Below the pieces are notes generated by a model. It saw only the letters and a list, made by a program, of their open reading frames with translations, was not told the DNA's origin and ran no database searches. From a bacterium (GTDB lineage: Bacteria; Myxococcota_A; Bradymonadia; Bradymonadales; Bradymonadaceae), in NCBI GenBank assembly GCA_030427705.1, contig JAUIBR010000007.1, positions 124,001 to 188,000 of the forward strand: 64,000 nucleotides of DNA, given 5' to 3'. The translations under genes and the position numbers were made by a program. Below, piece after piece: positions 26,077-34,631 of the stretch; positions within the stretch are counted from its first letter, which is position 1; every line of letters begins with the position of its first letter.

Positions 26077-26709
26077 CTAAGAGGCAACTGACAACAAAAC
26101 GGAGAGCGCGTCATCGACCGATTCGCCGAACGATACAATACCGTCTTCATGTCCGGCCATCGCGAACAATCGACGTTGCGCGACGTCAGTGGTTTCAAAT
26201 AGTTCCCTGGTGGCCCGCGCCATTTCCGGCGTCCCGTATCGAACGTCCATCGGCGTAGTGGGTAGCTTAAGCGCATGGCGTTTCGCCCAGCACTCTGGCC
26301 AGTGCACGTGCAAAACGCACACAATCGAAGGGTCGATATCGTAGAGCATTCCGTGCGTCATCGACTCGGACGAGGGGCGAGCGGGACCTGAGCTGCGTAC
26401 CCAGTTTCGGCGCACCTCATACTCGTGAACGACAGCGTAGTCCTGGTGCGTCGTGGACGTTTTGTCGCTGGTCTGGGTGCCAGAGACGACAAAGGAGCGT
26501 TGGCCTTTGGTCCGGCGCATGGGACCAACACGTATCGACACATTTCCATAGCCAACACCCCCGTAACGCGCAGGGTCGATGCCGATCCAATCACGTGACC
26601 GGAGCACGCCACGAGCCTGCAATAGTGCTTCGAGTTTCGGTGTTGCCCAACTGGGAAACTCAGCTTCAAGGTGTGATGCCGAGAATTTGGTGACGCCTTC
26701 AAGTTCCAT
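26077..26709 (-). CDS. Class II aldolase/adducin-family protein, 210 aa
   Basis: Family features include GYGNVSIRVG (residues about 53-62), an S-G-T-Q-T-S segment, and the metal-binding pattern HVHWPECWAKRH, in which histidines are placed as in fuculose-phosphate aldolase and adducin heads. The later GTPEMARA is also family-like. Members cleave or epimerise sugar phosphates, or are non-catalytic. The usual distal Glu/His cannot be assigned with confidence. It is followed upstream by a 14-bp repeat array that begins 9 bp before its start codon. Confidence 0.7.
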   Translation of the reverse strand: MELEGVTKFSASHLEAEFPSWATPKLEALLQARGVLRSRDWIGIDPARYGGVGYGNVSIRVGPMRRTKGQRSFVVSGTQTSDKTSTTHQDYAVVHEYEVRRNWVRSSGPARPSSESMTHGMLYDIDPSIVCVLHVHWPECWAKRHALKLPTTPMDVRYGTPEMARATRELFETTDVAQRRLFAMAGHEDGIVSFGESVDDALSVLLSVAS

Positions 26710-26718
26710 GTACTCAGT

Positions 26719-26829
26719 CTACTTCGTGCTTGCTGTTTCACGCCAGCTACTACGTGCGGGCTACTTCGTGGTGGCTGCGTTGCGCTAGCTACGAAGTGCC
26801 GGCTACTTCGTGCGGGCTGCTTCGCGCTA
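26719..26829 (+). repeat. 14-bp tandem repeat array, left side
   Basis: About eight units of the consensus GCTACTTCGTGCGG. Phased copies occur at 26732, 26746, 26760, 26774, 26788, 26802 and 26816, preceded by a 13-bp unit. It fills the gap between the aldolase-like gene and the four-helix-bundle gene. An inverted copy is at 27261-27319 and a direct relative at 42859-42939. Confidence 0.8.
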
Positions 26830-27189
26830 CTACGGTGGGTTTCCTTTCATTCGGTGGTGGAGTGCGGTTAAAGATCTGTGTAGGGAGCGGAGTTGGGATT
26901 GGAGTTCTTTAGCTTCTTCGGGAAACAGGTTTAGCTGTCTTGCAACTTCGAGTTGGGTTTGAGCTTCGCAGTTAGAACCGAGGGCGTAGCCAATGAACCT
27001 CGCACGGTCTAAGTCAGATGGCCGACCGCAGGCTTCAGCAATATTGGAAGCGATGGACAGGCTGCTTCGTTCGAGTTGGTCAACGATTGCGAATCTCTTG
27101 GTGTCGCGAATTTCGTTGGTAAGTTTGTGAATTCGGACGGCCAGCGCGACTGCATCGTGCCAGACCCGCAGTTTTCGAAAGTCTTTCAT
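26830..27189 (-). CDS. Four-helix-bundle protein (23S rRNA IVS / S23-like family)
   Basis: The 119-residue product matches this family from end to end: F-R-K-L-x-V-W at residues 4-10, the basic/aliphatic helix LAVRIHKLTN, the core QLERSSLSIASNIAEACGR, and L-G-S-N-C-E-A-Q-T-Q-L. AGGAG lies 8 bp before the ATG. Relatives are encoded in intervening sequences of 23S rRNA genes or stand alone; the fold is shared with the Avd accessory of diversity-generating retroelements. Here there is no rRNA or reverse transcriptase. The gene is bracketed by inverted arrays of a 14-bp repeat, giving it the look of an inserted cassette. Confidence 0.85.
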   Translation of the reverse strand: MKDFRKLRVWHDAVALAVRIHKLTNEIRDTKRFAIVDQLERSSLSIASNIAEACGRPSDLDRARFIGYALGSNCEAQTQLEVARQLNLFPEEAKELQSQLRSLHRSLTALHHRMKGNPP

Positions 27190-27260
27190 GATTTGCTCCT
27201 TGGAAAATAACGCAAACCCGTTATCGTCCGTCCCGATTCAGCGTTGCGAGATTCCACAAA

Positions 27261-27319
27261 ACAGCGCAAAGCAGCCCGCACGTAAGTAGCCCGCACGCCG
27301 TAGCCAGCGCGAAGCAGTA
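27261..27319 (-). repeat. 14-bp tandem repeat array, right side (inverted)
   Basis: Read on the minus strand it contains about four units, GCTACGGCGTGCGG, GCTACTTACGTGCGG and GCTGCTTTGCGCTG types. These are the same family as the left array but in opposite orientation. It ends only 4 bp before the ATG of the ABC-F gene and takes up the space where a ribosome-binding site would be. Confidence 0.75.
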
Positions 27320-27323
27320 TTTC

Positions 27324-28934
27324 ATGACCGTCGCCATCAACAATCTGGGAGTTTCACACGGCGCCCGCACCCTCTTCAAAGAGGCGACCCTCAATTTCAA
27401 TCCGGGCTCGTGTTACGGGATTGTCGGTGCGAATGGCTCTGGAAAGTCCACCTTACTGCGCGTTATCGCAGGCGACGACGAGCCAACTGAAGGCATCGTG
27501 AACATCCCCAAGACTGCGCGTGTTGGGGTGCTGCGCCAAGACCACTATCAATACGAAGACGTCCGGATTTTGGACGTCGTGATGATGGGGATTCCCGAGC
27601 TCTGGGCGGCGATGGAAGAAAAAGAGGCCATGCTCAAGGCCGCTGAAACCGACGCCTCTGACTTCGACTATGAGCGGTTTGGCGAGCTTGAAGAAGTCGT
27701 GATGGCCTATGACGGGTACACGCTTGAGTCCCGAGCTGCGCAGGTTTTGGAAGGACTCAACATCCCAACGGAAGTCCATCTTGAACCGCTTTCTGTCCTT
27801 TCGGGTGGCTACAAACTCCGTGTTTTGCTGGCCCAAACGCTGGCGAGTGGGCCGGACGTTCTGTTACTCGACGAGCCGACCAACCACCTTGATATCGTCA
27901 GTATCGCCTGGCTCGAGACGTTTCTGCAGGACTTCCGCGGGTGCGCGATCGTCGTCAGCCACGACCAACAGTTCCTGAACACGATCTGCACGCATATCGT
28001 GGACGTCGATTACGAACAGGTCATGCTCTACAAAGGCAACTACGACGCGTTCGAGTTGGCCAAGGCCGAGGAGCGTGATCGCAAAGAAGCCGAGATTGAG
28101 AAACAACAGGCCATCATCGAAGAGAAGAAGGACTTCGTTCGACGTTTCAAAGCGAAGGCTACGAAGGCTCGGCAGGCTCAAAGCCGCGTAAAGCAGATCG
28201 AGAAGATCGAGATTGAAGAGTTGGCCCAAAGCTCGCGTCGCTACCCATACTTCAAGCTGCAAGCGCGTCGTCAGACGGGCCGAATCGTCGTGGATGTTGA
28301 ACACATCTCGAAGGCCTATGACGACAAACAGGTTCTGGACGACGTTTCGTTCAAGGTCGAACGCGGTGAGCGTGTCGCGGTGATTGGACCAAACGGAATC
28401 GGCAAGTCGACGCTGCTAAAAATCCTGATGGGGGAGGTCGAGGCTGATAACGGCAAGGCGGCCTGGGGTCACGAAGTCGAGCCGGGATACTTCTCGCAGG
28501 ACCAGCATGAGGTTCGCGATTACCCTGCCGAAACTTTGCATGATTGGCTCTGGCAGTTCTGCCCTGACAAACCGACCGGATTCGTCCGTGGCAAGCTCGC
28601 AGAAGTTCTCTTTGGAAAAGAAGACATCGAGAAGAAAATCGCAGCGCTGTCAGGCGGCGAGGTAGCGCGCCTGGACTTCGCGCGGCTTGGTATTCTGGAG
28701 CCAACGATTTTGGTGCTCGACGAGCCAACCAACCACTTGGATTTGGAAGGAATCGAAGCACTCTGCGAAGGACTAAAGTCCTACCCAAACACCATCATTT
28801 TCGTTTCTCACGACCGGTGGTTTGTGAACCAGCTGGCCACGCGAATCATTGAGATTCGCCCGGATGGCGTTGAGAACTTCAAGGGCTCATACACTGAGTA
28901 CTTGGAGTGGGGTCAAGACCACCTCGCCCGATAG
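27324..28934 (+). CDS. ABC-F family ATPase (YbiT-like), 536 aa
   Basis: Two ABC cassettes lie in one chain without membrane segments. Walker A sites are GANGSGKST near residue 35 and GPNGIGKST near 354. Signatures are LSGGYKLR and LSGGEVARLDFARL, and both cassettes have LLLDEPTNHLD/LVLDEPTNHLD with the catalytic Glu. A charged linker helix (about residues 245-300) is the P-site tRNA interaction motif region. ABC-F proteins act on ribosomes to relieve stalling or protect from antibiotics. Length and linker fit YbiT-type housekeeping members. The 14-bp repeat array runs to within 4 bp of the start, and no Shine-Dalgarno is evident. Confidence 0.85.
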   Translation: MTVAINNLGVSHGARTLFKEATLNFNPGSCYGIVGANGSGKSTLLRVIAGDDEPTEGIVNIPKTARVGVLRQDHYQYEDVRILDVVMMGIPELWAAMEEKEAMLKAAETDASDFDYERFGELEEVVMAYDGYTLESRAAQVLEGLNIPTEVHLEPLSVLSGGYKLRVLLAQTLASGPDVLLLDEPTNHLDIVSIAWLETFLQDFRGCAIVVSHDQQFLNTICTHIVDVDYEQVMLYKGNYDAFELAKAEERDRKEAEIEKQQAIIEEKKDFVRRFKAKATKARQAQSRVKQIEKIEIEELAQSSRRYPYFKLQARRQTGRIVVDVEHISKAYDDKQVLDDVSFKVERGERVAVIGPNGIGKSTLLKILMGEVEADNGKAAWGHEVEPGYFSQDQHEVRDYPAETLHDWLWQFCPDKPTGFVRGKLAEVLFGKEDIEKKIAALSGGEVARLDFARLGILEPTILVLDEPTNHLDLEGIEALCEGLKSYPNTIIFVSHDRWFVNQLATRIIEIRPDGVENFKGSYTEYLEWGQDHLAR

Positions 28935-28935
28935 C

Positions 28936-29820
28936 TCACCAGCAGTAGCTGTTCTCGGCACAGAGGAAATTATTGGGGCAGTCGTCGTGGTCGAAGCAGG
29001 TCGATGTGCAGACGCCTTCAAAAGGCGAGCAGATGGCACCTTGCTGATTGCAGGTTTGAGTGCACGGCATGGTGCAAAACCCACCCAATGACATGGATTC
29101 GCAGGTGAGAATTCCGCCGCATTGCGAGTCTGTCGTGCACTCCTTCAAAAAGAAGAGGTCGTCGGGTGGTGGCGGAGCGATGCAGAAACCATAGATGTCA
29201 CAGGCCATGCCCACCGCACAGTCTTGGTCGGTCGTGCAGGGGTCGTAGCATGTCCCCCAGAACAACACTTTGTCGCAGACTTGGCCTGCCGCGCATTGGT
29301 TTGCGTCGTTTGTGCAGTCCGTGTGACAGAAGCCGGGAGTGCCGGCCGTAGCGCCGACACACGCACCTTGATTTGGGCAGTCTTCAGCGACCCAGCAGGA
29401 AGCTGGCGTTGGTGGACGCGTAACGACGCACATATTGTTTTCGCAATTCCCATCCGTGCAGGTGCCGCAGTTGAGTGTCGCGCCGCATGTGTCATCGAGT
29501 GCACCACACTCCGCTCCAACCTGGGCACAGGTGACCGGAACGCACGGCTCCGGGTCTGGGTCTGGGTCGGGATCTGGGTCTGGGTCGGGATCTGGGTCCG
29601 GGTCGGGATCAGGGTCCGGGTCAGGATCTGGGTCCGGGTCAGGATCTGGGTCCGGGTCAGGATCTGGGTCCGGGTCAGGATCGGGTTCGTCGGATTTCGT
29701 GTCATCAATATCCATGACATCCGTATCCGAATTGTTCGAATCAGCCGCCGAACTGTTCTTTTTGAGGTCATCCCCGCACGCCGCGAGTAACACGCAGATC
29801 AGCACAATCAGAAATTTCAT
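28936..29820 (-). CDS. Cys-rich lipoprotein with long Asp-Pro linker, 294 aa
   Basis: The start at 29820 has AGGAG 6 bp upstream and begins MKFLIVLICVLLAACGDD, with Cys at residue 15. After a short Ser/Asp region comes an uninterrupted (Asp-Pro) stretch of more than 20 dipeptides. A Cys-rich C-terminal half follows, with repeated CxxDxDCxxGxxC and CxxDxxCxGxxxC units, very like the other surface lipoproteins of the window. The Asp-Pro stretch likely forms a stiff extended stalk that lifts the Cys-rich head off the membrane. Function of the head is unknown. Confidence 0.8.
   Translation of the reverse strand: MKFLIVLICVLLAACGDDLKKNSSAADSNNSDTDVMDIDDTKSDEPDPDPDPDPDPDPDPDPDPDPDPDPDPDPDPDPDPDPDPDPDPDPEPCVPVTCAQVGAECGALDDTCGATLNCGTCTDGNCENNMCVVTRPPTPASCWVAEDCPNQGACVGATAGTPGFCHTDCTNDANQCAAGQVCDKVLFWGTCYDPCTTDQDCAVGMACDIYGFCIAPPPPDDLFFLKECTTDSQCGGILTCESMSLGGFCTMPCTQTCNQQGAICSPFEGVCTSTCFDHDDCPNNFLCAENSYCW
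29551..29687 (-). repeat. Tandem repeat encoding the Asp-Pro linker
   Basis: Hexamer-based units, grouped partly as 12- or 18-bp higher-order repeats (GGATCTGGGTCC, GGGTCGGGATCT), code for Asp-Pro on the minus strand. The frame-neutral 6-bp period means slippage changes stalk length without frameshift. Confidence 0.8.
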
Positions 29821-29906
29821 TTTCGCTCCTAAGTCACCGCCGCAACCTAGGAAAGAAGTGATCTGAAAGCAGCTGACCCGGTCTGACATGGGATGTCAGA
29901 TGAGCC

Positions 29907-32900
29907 CTATTCTCCTGCGAACCGCAGATACATCGCCGGAACAATGAGCATGTTCAGCGCGGTCGACGTGGCCAATCCAAACAGGATGACCATTGCCATC
30001 GGAGCCTGGATTTCGCTTCCCGGTTCGCCCAATGCCATTGCCAATGGCAGTAGCCCAAGGCCAGAGGCGAGCGCCGTCATGAGGATGGGTGACAGACGCT
30101 CCATAGCGCCCTGCATGACCGCCTCGCGAAGGTCGGCGACACCTTCTTCGTCCCGCAAGTGCTGGATATGCGTGACCATCATGATGCCGTTACGTGTCGC
30201 AATCCCAAACAGCGTGATGAAGCCAATCAGCGACGCGATAGAGATCACGCCACTCGCCGCATAGACGCCCACCACTCCACCGATAAGGGCTAGAGGTAGA
30301 TTCAGTAGCACCAACAACGCGTCACGAACCCGACCGAGCGCCATGATCAACAGCAAGAGGATGCCGACCAGGACAAACCCGCTGATGATGCCGATGACGC
30401 GCGCAGCTTCAACTGCGCTCTCGAACTGTCCGCCGACCTCGATGTGGTAGCCCTCCGGAAGGTCGATGTTTTTGCGTAGCTTGGATTCGATATCCCCCAC
30501 GACGCTGCCCATGTCGCGGTCAGCAACGTTGCACATGACCACCAGTTTTCGGCGTACGTTTTCGCGCGCAATCATATTGGGTCCGACGCTTCGTTGGACC
30601 GTGGCTAGGGACTGCAGCGGAACCCGCGCGCCGCTTGGCGTTCCGATGCGCGTGTTCATCACCTCTTCCATGGTGTCGAGGTCTTTGGTGTCGTACTTCA
30701 CAACGAGGTCGACAACCACGTTGCCCTCGTAGATTTCAGTGGCCACACGGCCGCTGAAGGCAGTCGCAATCTCGTCGGCGACTTCATGAATCGACAGGCC
30801 ATATCGTGCCAGCTGGCGGCGCTTAAACTGGATCGAAATGAATGGCACCATCGTCATCTGTTCGGTGTTCAAATCGACCACACCTGGCACAGTCTTCATC
30901 TGCGCTTCAACCTGATTTGCGATGCGTTGCATCTGCGTCAGGTCGTCGCCAAAGACCTTCACGGCGATGGCGGCGCGGGTGCCTGAAATCAGGTGTTCGA
31001 TGCGGTGTTCCAGCGGTTGTCCGATGATCACCGCAACACCTGGCACGTCCTTCAACGAACGCCGCAGTTGGGCCAAGAACTGCTCCTGCTCGATCCCCGC
31101 TTCGCGGTCCAGACGGACCTCAAGCTCGGATGCAAAGATGGGTTGTGCGTGCTCGTCGCCAGACCCACGCCCGGTACGTCGACCGGTCGACACAACACCA
31201 GGTTGGCTGAGCACGACGTTTTCGACACGACGAGCTGACTCCGTCGATGGCTGCAAGCCCGTCCCGGGTGGCGTGATGATGCTCATCGTGAGCGCGCCTT
31301 CGTTGAACTTTGGCAGGAACGTCCGGCCAGCCATGGCGGCAGCGACGATCGCGCAAACAAAGAGGATGGTGGCGACGGTCAGCAGCAGCTTCCAACGGTC
31401 TACGGTCGCTTCCAAGATTGGTTTGAACGCACGCTTGAGCGTCGTGACGACTTTCGTTTCTTCCGCGCCTTTGACCGTCTTTGCGTTGGGCAAAAGCAGG
31501 TAACAAAGCACCGGTGTCACAGTGACCGCGACTGCCAGCGAGGCTACTAGGCTCAAGACATAGGCAATGCCCAAAGGCTGTAGGATTCGTCCTTCGACAC
31601 CGGCCAAGAAGAACAGCGGGACAAAGACCAGGATGATGATACCGGTCGCGAACACGATGCTTTTTCGAATCTCGATACTGGCGGACAAGACGACGTCAAA
31701 GAGCGAGAAATCCTCGCCGCGCTTAAATGCCTCGCGCAGCCGTCTAGTGACGTTTTCAACGTCGATGATGGCGTCGTCGACCAGTGCACCCACGGAAATC
31801 GCCATCCCACCCAGTGTCATCGTGTTCAGGCTGTAACCAAAGGCGTCGAGCAGGACGGCTGAGGTCAAAAGGGACAGGGGAATCGCCGTCGCCGTGATGA
31901 ACGTGGCGCGTCCCGAACCCAGGAATAGCAGAACGATCAAGACCACGAGGATGGCACCGTCGCGCAGAGCATCGGACACGTTGGTGACCGCGACCTCGAT
32001 GAAGTCGGCCTGCCGGAAAAGGGCGCGATGGAGTTTGATGCCTTCGGGGAGGGACGGCTCAAGTTGGTCCAATACCTCATCGATTTCTTTGGTCAGCTTG
32101 AGCGTGTTCAAGTCGGGTTGTTTTCGCACGCCTAACAGCACTCCCGGCTTTCCGCTGACCCCACCCGAACCACGCGCAATCGCGGGTCGAATCGCAACTT
32201 CGCCGAGGTCTTTGACGAGCACGGGCACGTCGTTGCGGCTGGTCACGAAGGTGTTTTCAATGTCTGAAATGCGTGAGATTCGACCGACACCAGAGATGAC
32301 GTGTTCGACGCGGCCTTCAACAAGGAAGCCTGCGGGCACGTTTTCGTTGGCGCGCTCAAGTGCCTGTGCAACTTCGTCTGCCGTGAGCCCTAGCGCGTCC
32401 AGTCGCTGCGGTGAAAGCACGACATGGTATTGCCGAACGTCGCCACCAATCGGAATGACCTGCGCGACGCCAGGCGTGGCTAACAGGCGACGTGTGAGGG
32501 TCCAGTCGGCGACGGTGCGCAGATCCATTTGTGTGACGGATTCGTCCTCGGCGGTGAGGCCCAAGAACACGATATCGCCCATCACGGAGGTCATCGGCCC
32601 CATGATTGGAGCTTCGGCCTCAGGCGGCAGATGGTTGCTGACTATCTGAAGGCGTTCGGCCACAAGCTGCCGCGCCTCGAGCATGTCGACGCCCCAATCG
32701 AAGTCGATATTGATGACCGCGATACCCTCGGTGGTGATGGTGCGGATGCGGCGCACGCCAGGTGTTCCATTGAGCGCCGATTCCATCGGGAACGTGATGG
32801 TCTGCTCCACGTCCTTGGGCGTCATTCCGTGGGATTCGGCGACCACGGTCACCGTGGGCGCGGTCAAGTCTGGGAAGACGTCGACCGGCATATTGCTGGC

Positions 32901-32990
32901 AGTTCGCGCTCCCCAAATCAGAAGGGCCAGGGATGCCGCCAGCACAAACAGGCGGTTGTCCAATGACCATCGTAGGATTCCGTCAATCAT
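29907..32990 (-). CDS. CusA/CzcA-type heavy-metal efflux RND pump, 1027 aa
   Basis: The protein is full length for an RND pump. TM1 is near residues 12-30, with the periplasmic porter motif VDVFPDLTAPTVTV following. The helix-4 motif GALVDDAIIDVENV (around residues 395-408) has the acidic residues used in proton relay. The second porter domain and last helices, LIGFITLFGIATRNGIMMV, are typical of the HME/CusA group rather than drug pumps. It sits in the inner membrane and, with the adaptor and TolC-like protein encoded just upstream, should form a tripartite metal exporter. Nine bp separate it from the adaptor gene. The exact metal cannot be read from the sequence. Confidence 0.88.
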   Translation of the reverse strand: MIDGILRWSLDNRLFVLAASLALLIWGARTASNMPVDVFPDLTAPTVTVVAESHGMTPKDVEQTITFPMESALNGTPGVRRIRTITTEGIAVINIDFDWGVDMLEARQLVAERLQIVSNHLPPEAEAPIMGPMTSVMGDIVFLGLTAEDESVTQMDLRTVADWTLTRRLLATPGVAQVIPIGGDVRQYHVVLSPQRLDALGLTADEVAQALERANENVPAGFLVEGRVEHVISGVGRISRISDIENTFVTSRNDVPVLVKDLGEVAIRPAIARGSGGVSGKPGVLLGVRKQPDLNTLKLTKEIDEVLDQLEPSLPEGIKLHRALFRQADFIEVAVTNVSDALRDGAILVVLIVLLFLGSGRATFITATAIPLSLLTSAVLLDAFGYSLNTMTLGGMAISVGALVDDAIIDVENVTRRLREAFKRGEDFSLFDVVLSASIEIRKSIVFATGIIILVFVPLFFLAGVEGRILQPLGIAYVLSLVASLAVAVTVTPVLCYLLLPNAKTVKGAEETKVVTTLKRAFKPILEATVDRWKLLLTVATILFVCAIVAAAMAGRTFLPKFNEGALTMSIITPPGTGLQPSTESARRVENVVLSQPGVVSTGRRTGRGSGDEHAQPIFASELEVRLDREAGIEQEQFLAQLRRSLKDVPGVAVIIGQPLEHRIEHLISGTRAAIAVKVFGDDLTQMQRIANQVEAQMKTVPGVVDLNTEQMTMVPFISIQFKRRQLARYGLSIHEVADEIATAFSGRVATEIYEGNVVVDLVVKYDTKDLDTMEEVMNTRIGTPSGARVPLQSLATVQRSVGPNMIARENVRRKLVVMCNVADRDMGSVVGDIESKLRKNIDLPEGYHIEVGGQFESAVEAARVIGIISGFVLVGILLLLIMALGRVRDALLVLLNLPLALIGGVVGVYAASGVISIASLIGFITLFGIATRNGIMMVTHIQHLRDEEGVADLREAVMQGAMERLSPILMTALASGLGLLPLAMALGEPGSEIQAPMAMVILFGLATSTALNMLIVPAMYLRFAGE

Positions 32991-32999
32991 CGTCGTCCC

Positions 33000-34631
33000 T
33001 TAATGGTGGTGACCATGGCCGGCATCCACCTCGCCCAGCGCTGCCAGGCGAATCGCGAATGCCCCGTCGGTGACAACCCATTCGCCGTCACGAAGTCCGC
33101 GTTGCACCTCGATATGATCCGCGGCGGCTGCGCCGAGTTTCAGCGGACGTCGCTCGAAGGTTTCGCCATCGACCATCGCATACGCCACCGGCACGCCTTC
33201 CTCGTAGACGATGGCAGCCTTGGGCACGACGACGGATTCAAACGGCGCGCCTTTGACAACATGCACATCTGCGAACATGCCCGGTTTCAGTGCTCCATTC
33301 GGGTTTGGTACTTCTACGACCATCGGCAATGTTCGACTGGTCGGGTCGACTGTTCCGCCAGTCGAAATCGGAACATCAAAGAGCTCTAGCGGTTTTTCGA
33401 GGCCTTCAACCTCGAACCACAGCCCGCTGATATCTGCGATATTTGGCACATACCGTTCCGGTACATCGATTCGTAGCCACAACGGGTCTGGGTCGACGAT
33501 GCGGAAGAGGGGGCGACCGCTCTCGACAATTAGCCCTGGCGGTACATCCACACTGACCACAATGCCGTCGATTGGCGCTTTGATCGGAATGGAACCTTTT
33601 GGACGCGAGCCTGTTCCGACGACGCCTCGAGCCTGTCCAGACCTTGAACGCGCTGCAGCTAACGCTGCTTCGGCCTCTTCAACTTTGAACTGAGCTTCGG
33701 TTAATCGTCGGGATGGGATAACGCCCTGATCGACCAGTTTCTGCAGGCGGTCACGTTCGACCTTTGCGGCGCGCAGGCGCGTTGTGGACTGTCGGACGGC
33801 CAAATCTAGTGAGGCGAAATCACCTTGCTCCGCGACCGCTGGCGTTAACCATGCCAGATCTTGACCACGTTTAACTTGCGCGCCAAGTGTTGGGATTTGG
33901 TCGCCCGAGATACGTCCGGCTGACTGCGCATGCACGACACCTTCGCCCCCAAGCCGCGGTTGAATCACACCGAACGCGTCAAATGTGGGTCGCACGGCAC
34001 TGCGTTTTATCGGGGCGAGCCCGAAGTTGATTGACCACTGTTGTTCGAGGCCGAAAGCGATGTTCTCCTCCTCGTTATGAACATGTGCGCCATCTTCCTT
34101 GTCGTGGCCTTCGTGTTTGGAATCGTGGTCGCCGTCACCTGAAATCGAAACTTTGCGGGTGTGAACATCCCCGTTGTATTCAAACTTCAGCGTCCCTTCA
34201 CCTTTGGCAGGAGGCTTCAGTCGAGCCTTAAAAATCCCCGGTGCGACTGACTCAGTTTGGGAGGTAGTCGACTTGTCAGAGACCTCCAACGTCAGCTGCC
34301 CTTGTCCTTCAGAGAGCGCTTTCCAATCACGAAGTCTTGTAATGTGAATGTGAAACTCGACGGATTCGCCATCATGAAGCGGCTTGTATTCGGCAAAGAC
34401 CTGCGTCTTTTCGGCGAAGCTCGTCCACTTGACAGTCTCTTTGCCATGGTCGTGCCCGTGGTCGTCGTGCCCGTGTTCATCGCCATGATCATCATGTGCA
34501 TGTTCGTCGTGACTATGCTCATCATGGCCTTGCTCATCATGGCCGTGTCCATGTTCATCGGCGCCGTGCTCGTGTCCATGGTCACACCCAGCGAGGGCGA
34601 GTATTGCTATCAGTATTGCAGCTGCTTTCAT
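33000..34631 (-). CDS. His-rich membrane-fusion adaptor (CusB/CzcB-like) lipoprotein
   Basis: The start at 34631 is fixed by an ATGA overlap with the upstream TolC-like gene, and it gives MKAAAILIAILALAGC, a lipoprotein signal with Cys at residue 16. Residues 17-65 are an exceptional His/Asp/Glu/Gly run with more than 20 histidines, a second His cluster lies near 170-190, and the protein ends HGHHH. Between them are the HlyD-type lipoyl/barrel-sandwich halves (V-H-A-Q-S-A-G-R-I and I-K-A-P-I-D-G-I-V), a coiled-coil hairpin and beta-barrel segments. The His-rich ends likely gather periplasmic Zn, Co, Cd, Ni or Cu for the pump. Length is about 543 residues. Confidence 0.85.
   Translation of the reverse strand: MKAAAILIAILALAGCDHGHEHGADEHGHGHDEQGHDEHSHDEHAHDDHGDEHGHDDHGHDHGKETVKWTSFAEKTQVFAEYKPLHDGESVEFHIHITRLRDWKALSEGQGQLTLEVSDKSTTSQTESVAPGIFKARLKPPAKGEGTLKFEYNGDVHTRKVSISGDGDHDSKHEGHDKEDGAHVHNEEENIAFGLEQQWSINFGLAPIKRSAVRPTFDAFGVIQPRLGGEGVVHAQSAGRISGDQIPTLGAQVKRGQDLAWLTPAVAEQGDFASLDLAVRQSTTRLRAAKVERDRLQKLVDQGVIPSRRLTEAQFKVEEAEAALAAARSRSGQARGVVGTGSRPKGSIPIKAPIDGIVVSVDVPPGLIVESGRPLFRIVDPDPLWLRIDVPERYVPNIADISGLWFEVEGLEKPLELFDVPISTGGTVDPTSRTLPMVVEVPNPNGALKPGMFADVHVVKGAPFESVVVPKAAIVYEEGVPVAYAMVDGETFERRPLKLGAAAADHIEVQRGLRDGEWVVTDGAFAIRLAALGEVDAGHGHHH

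Noticed and set aside
26719-26829. Possible CRISPR array
   Set aside because: Units are 14 bp and directly contiguous with no spacers; the same holds for the heptamer arrays. No cas genes are present.
26830-27189. Avd accessory gene of a diversity-generating retroelement
   Set aside because: No reverse transcriptase, template repeat or variable repeat lies nearby. Standalone four-helix-bundle genes of the S23 type are common.
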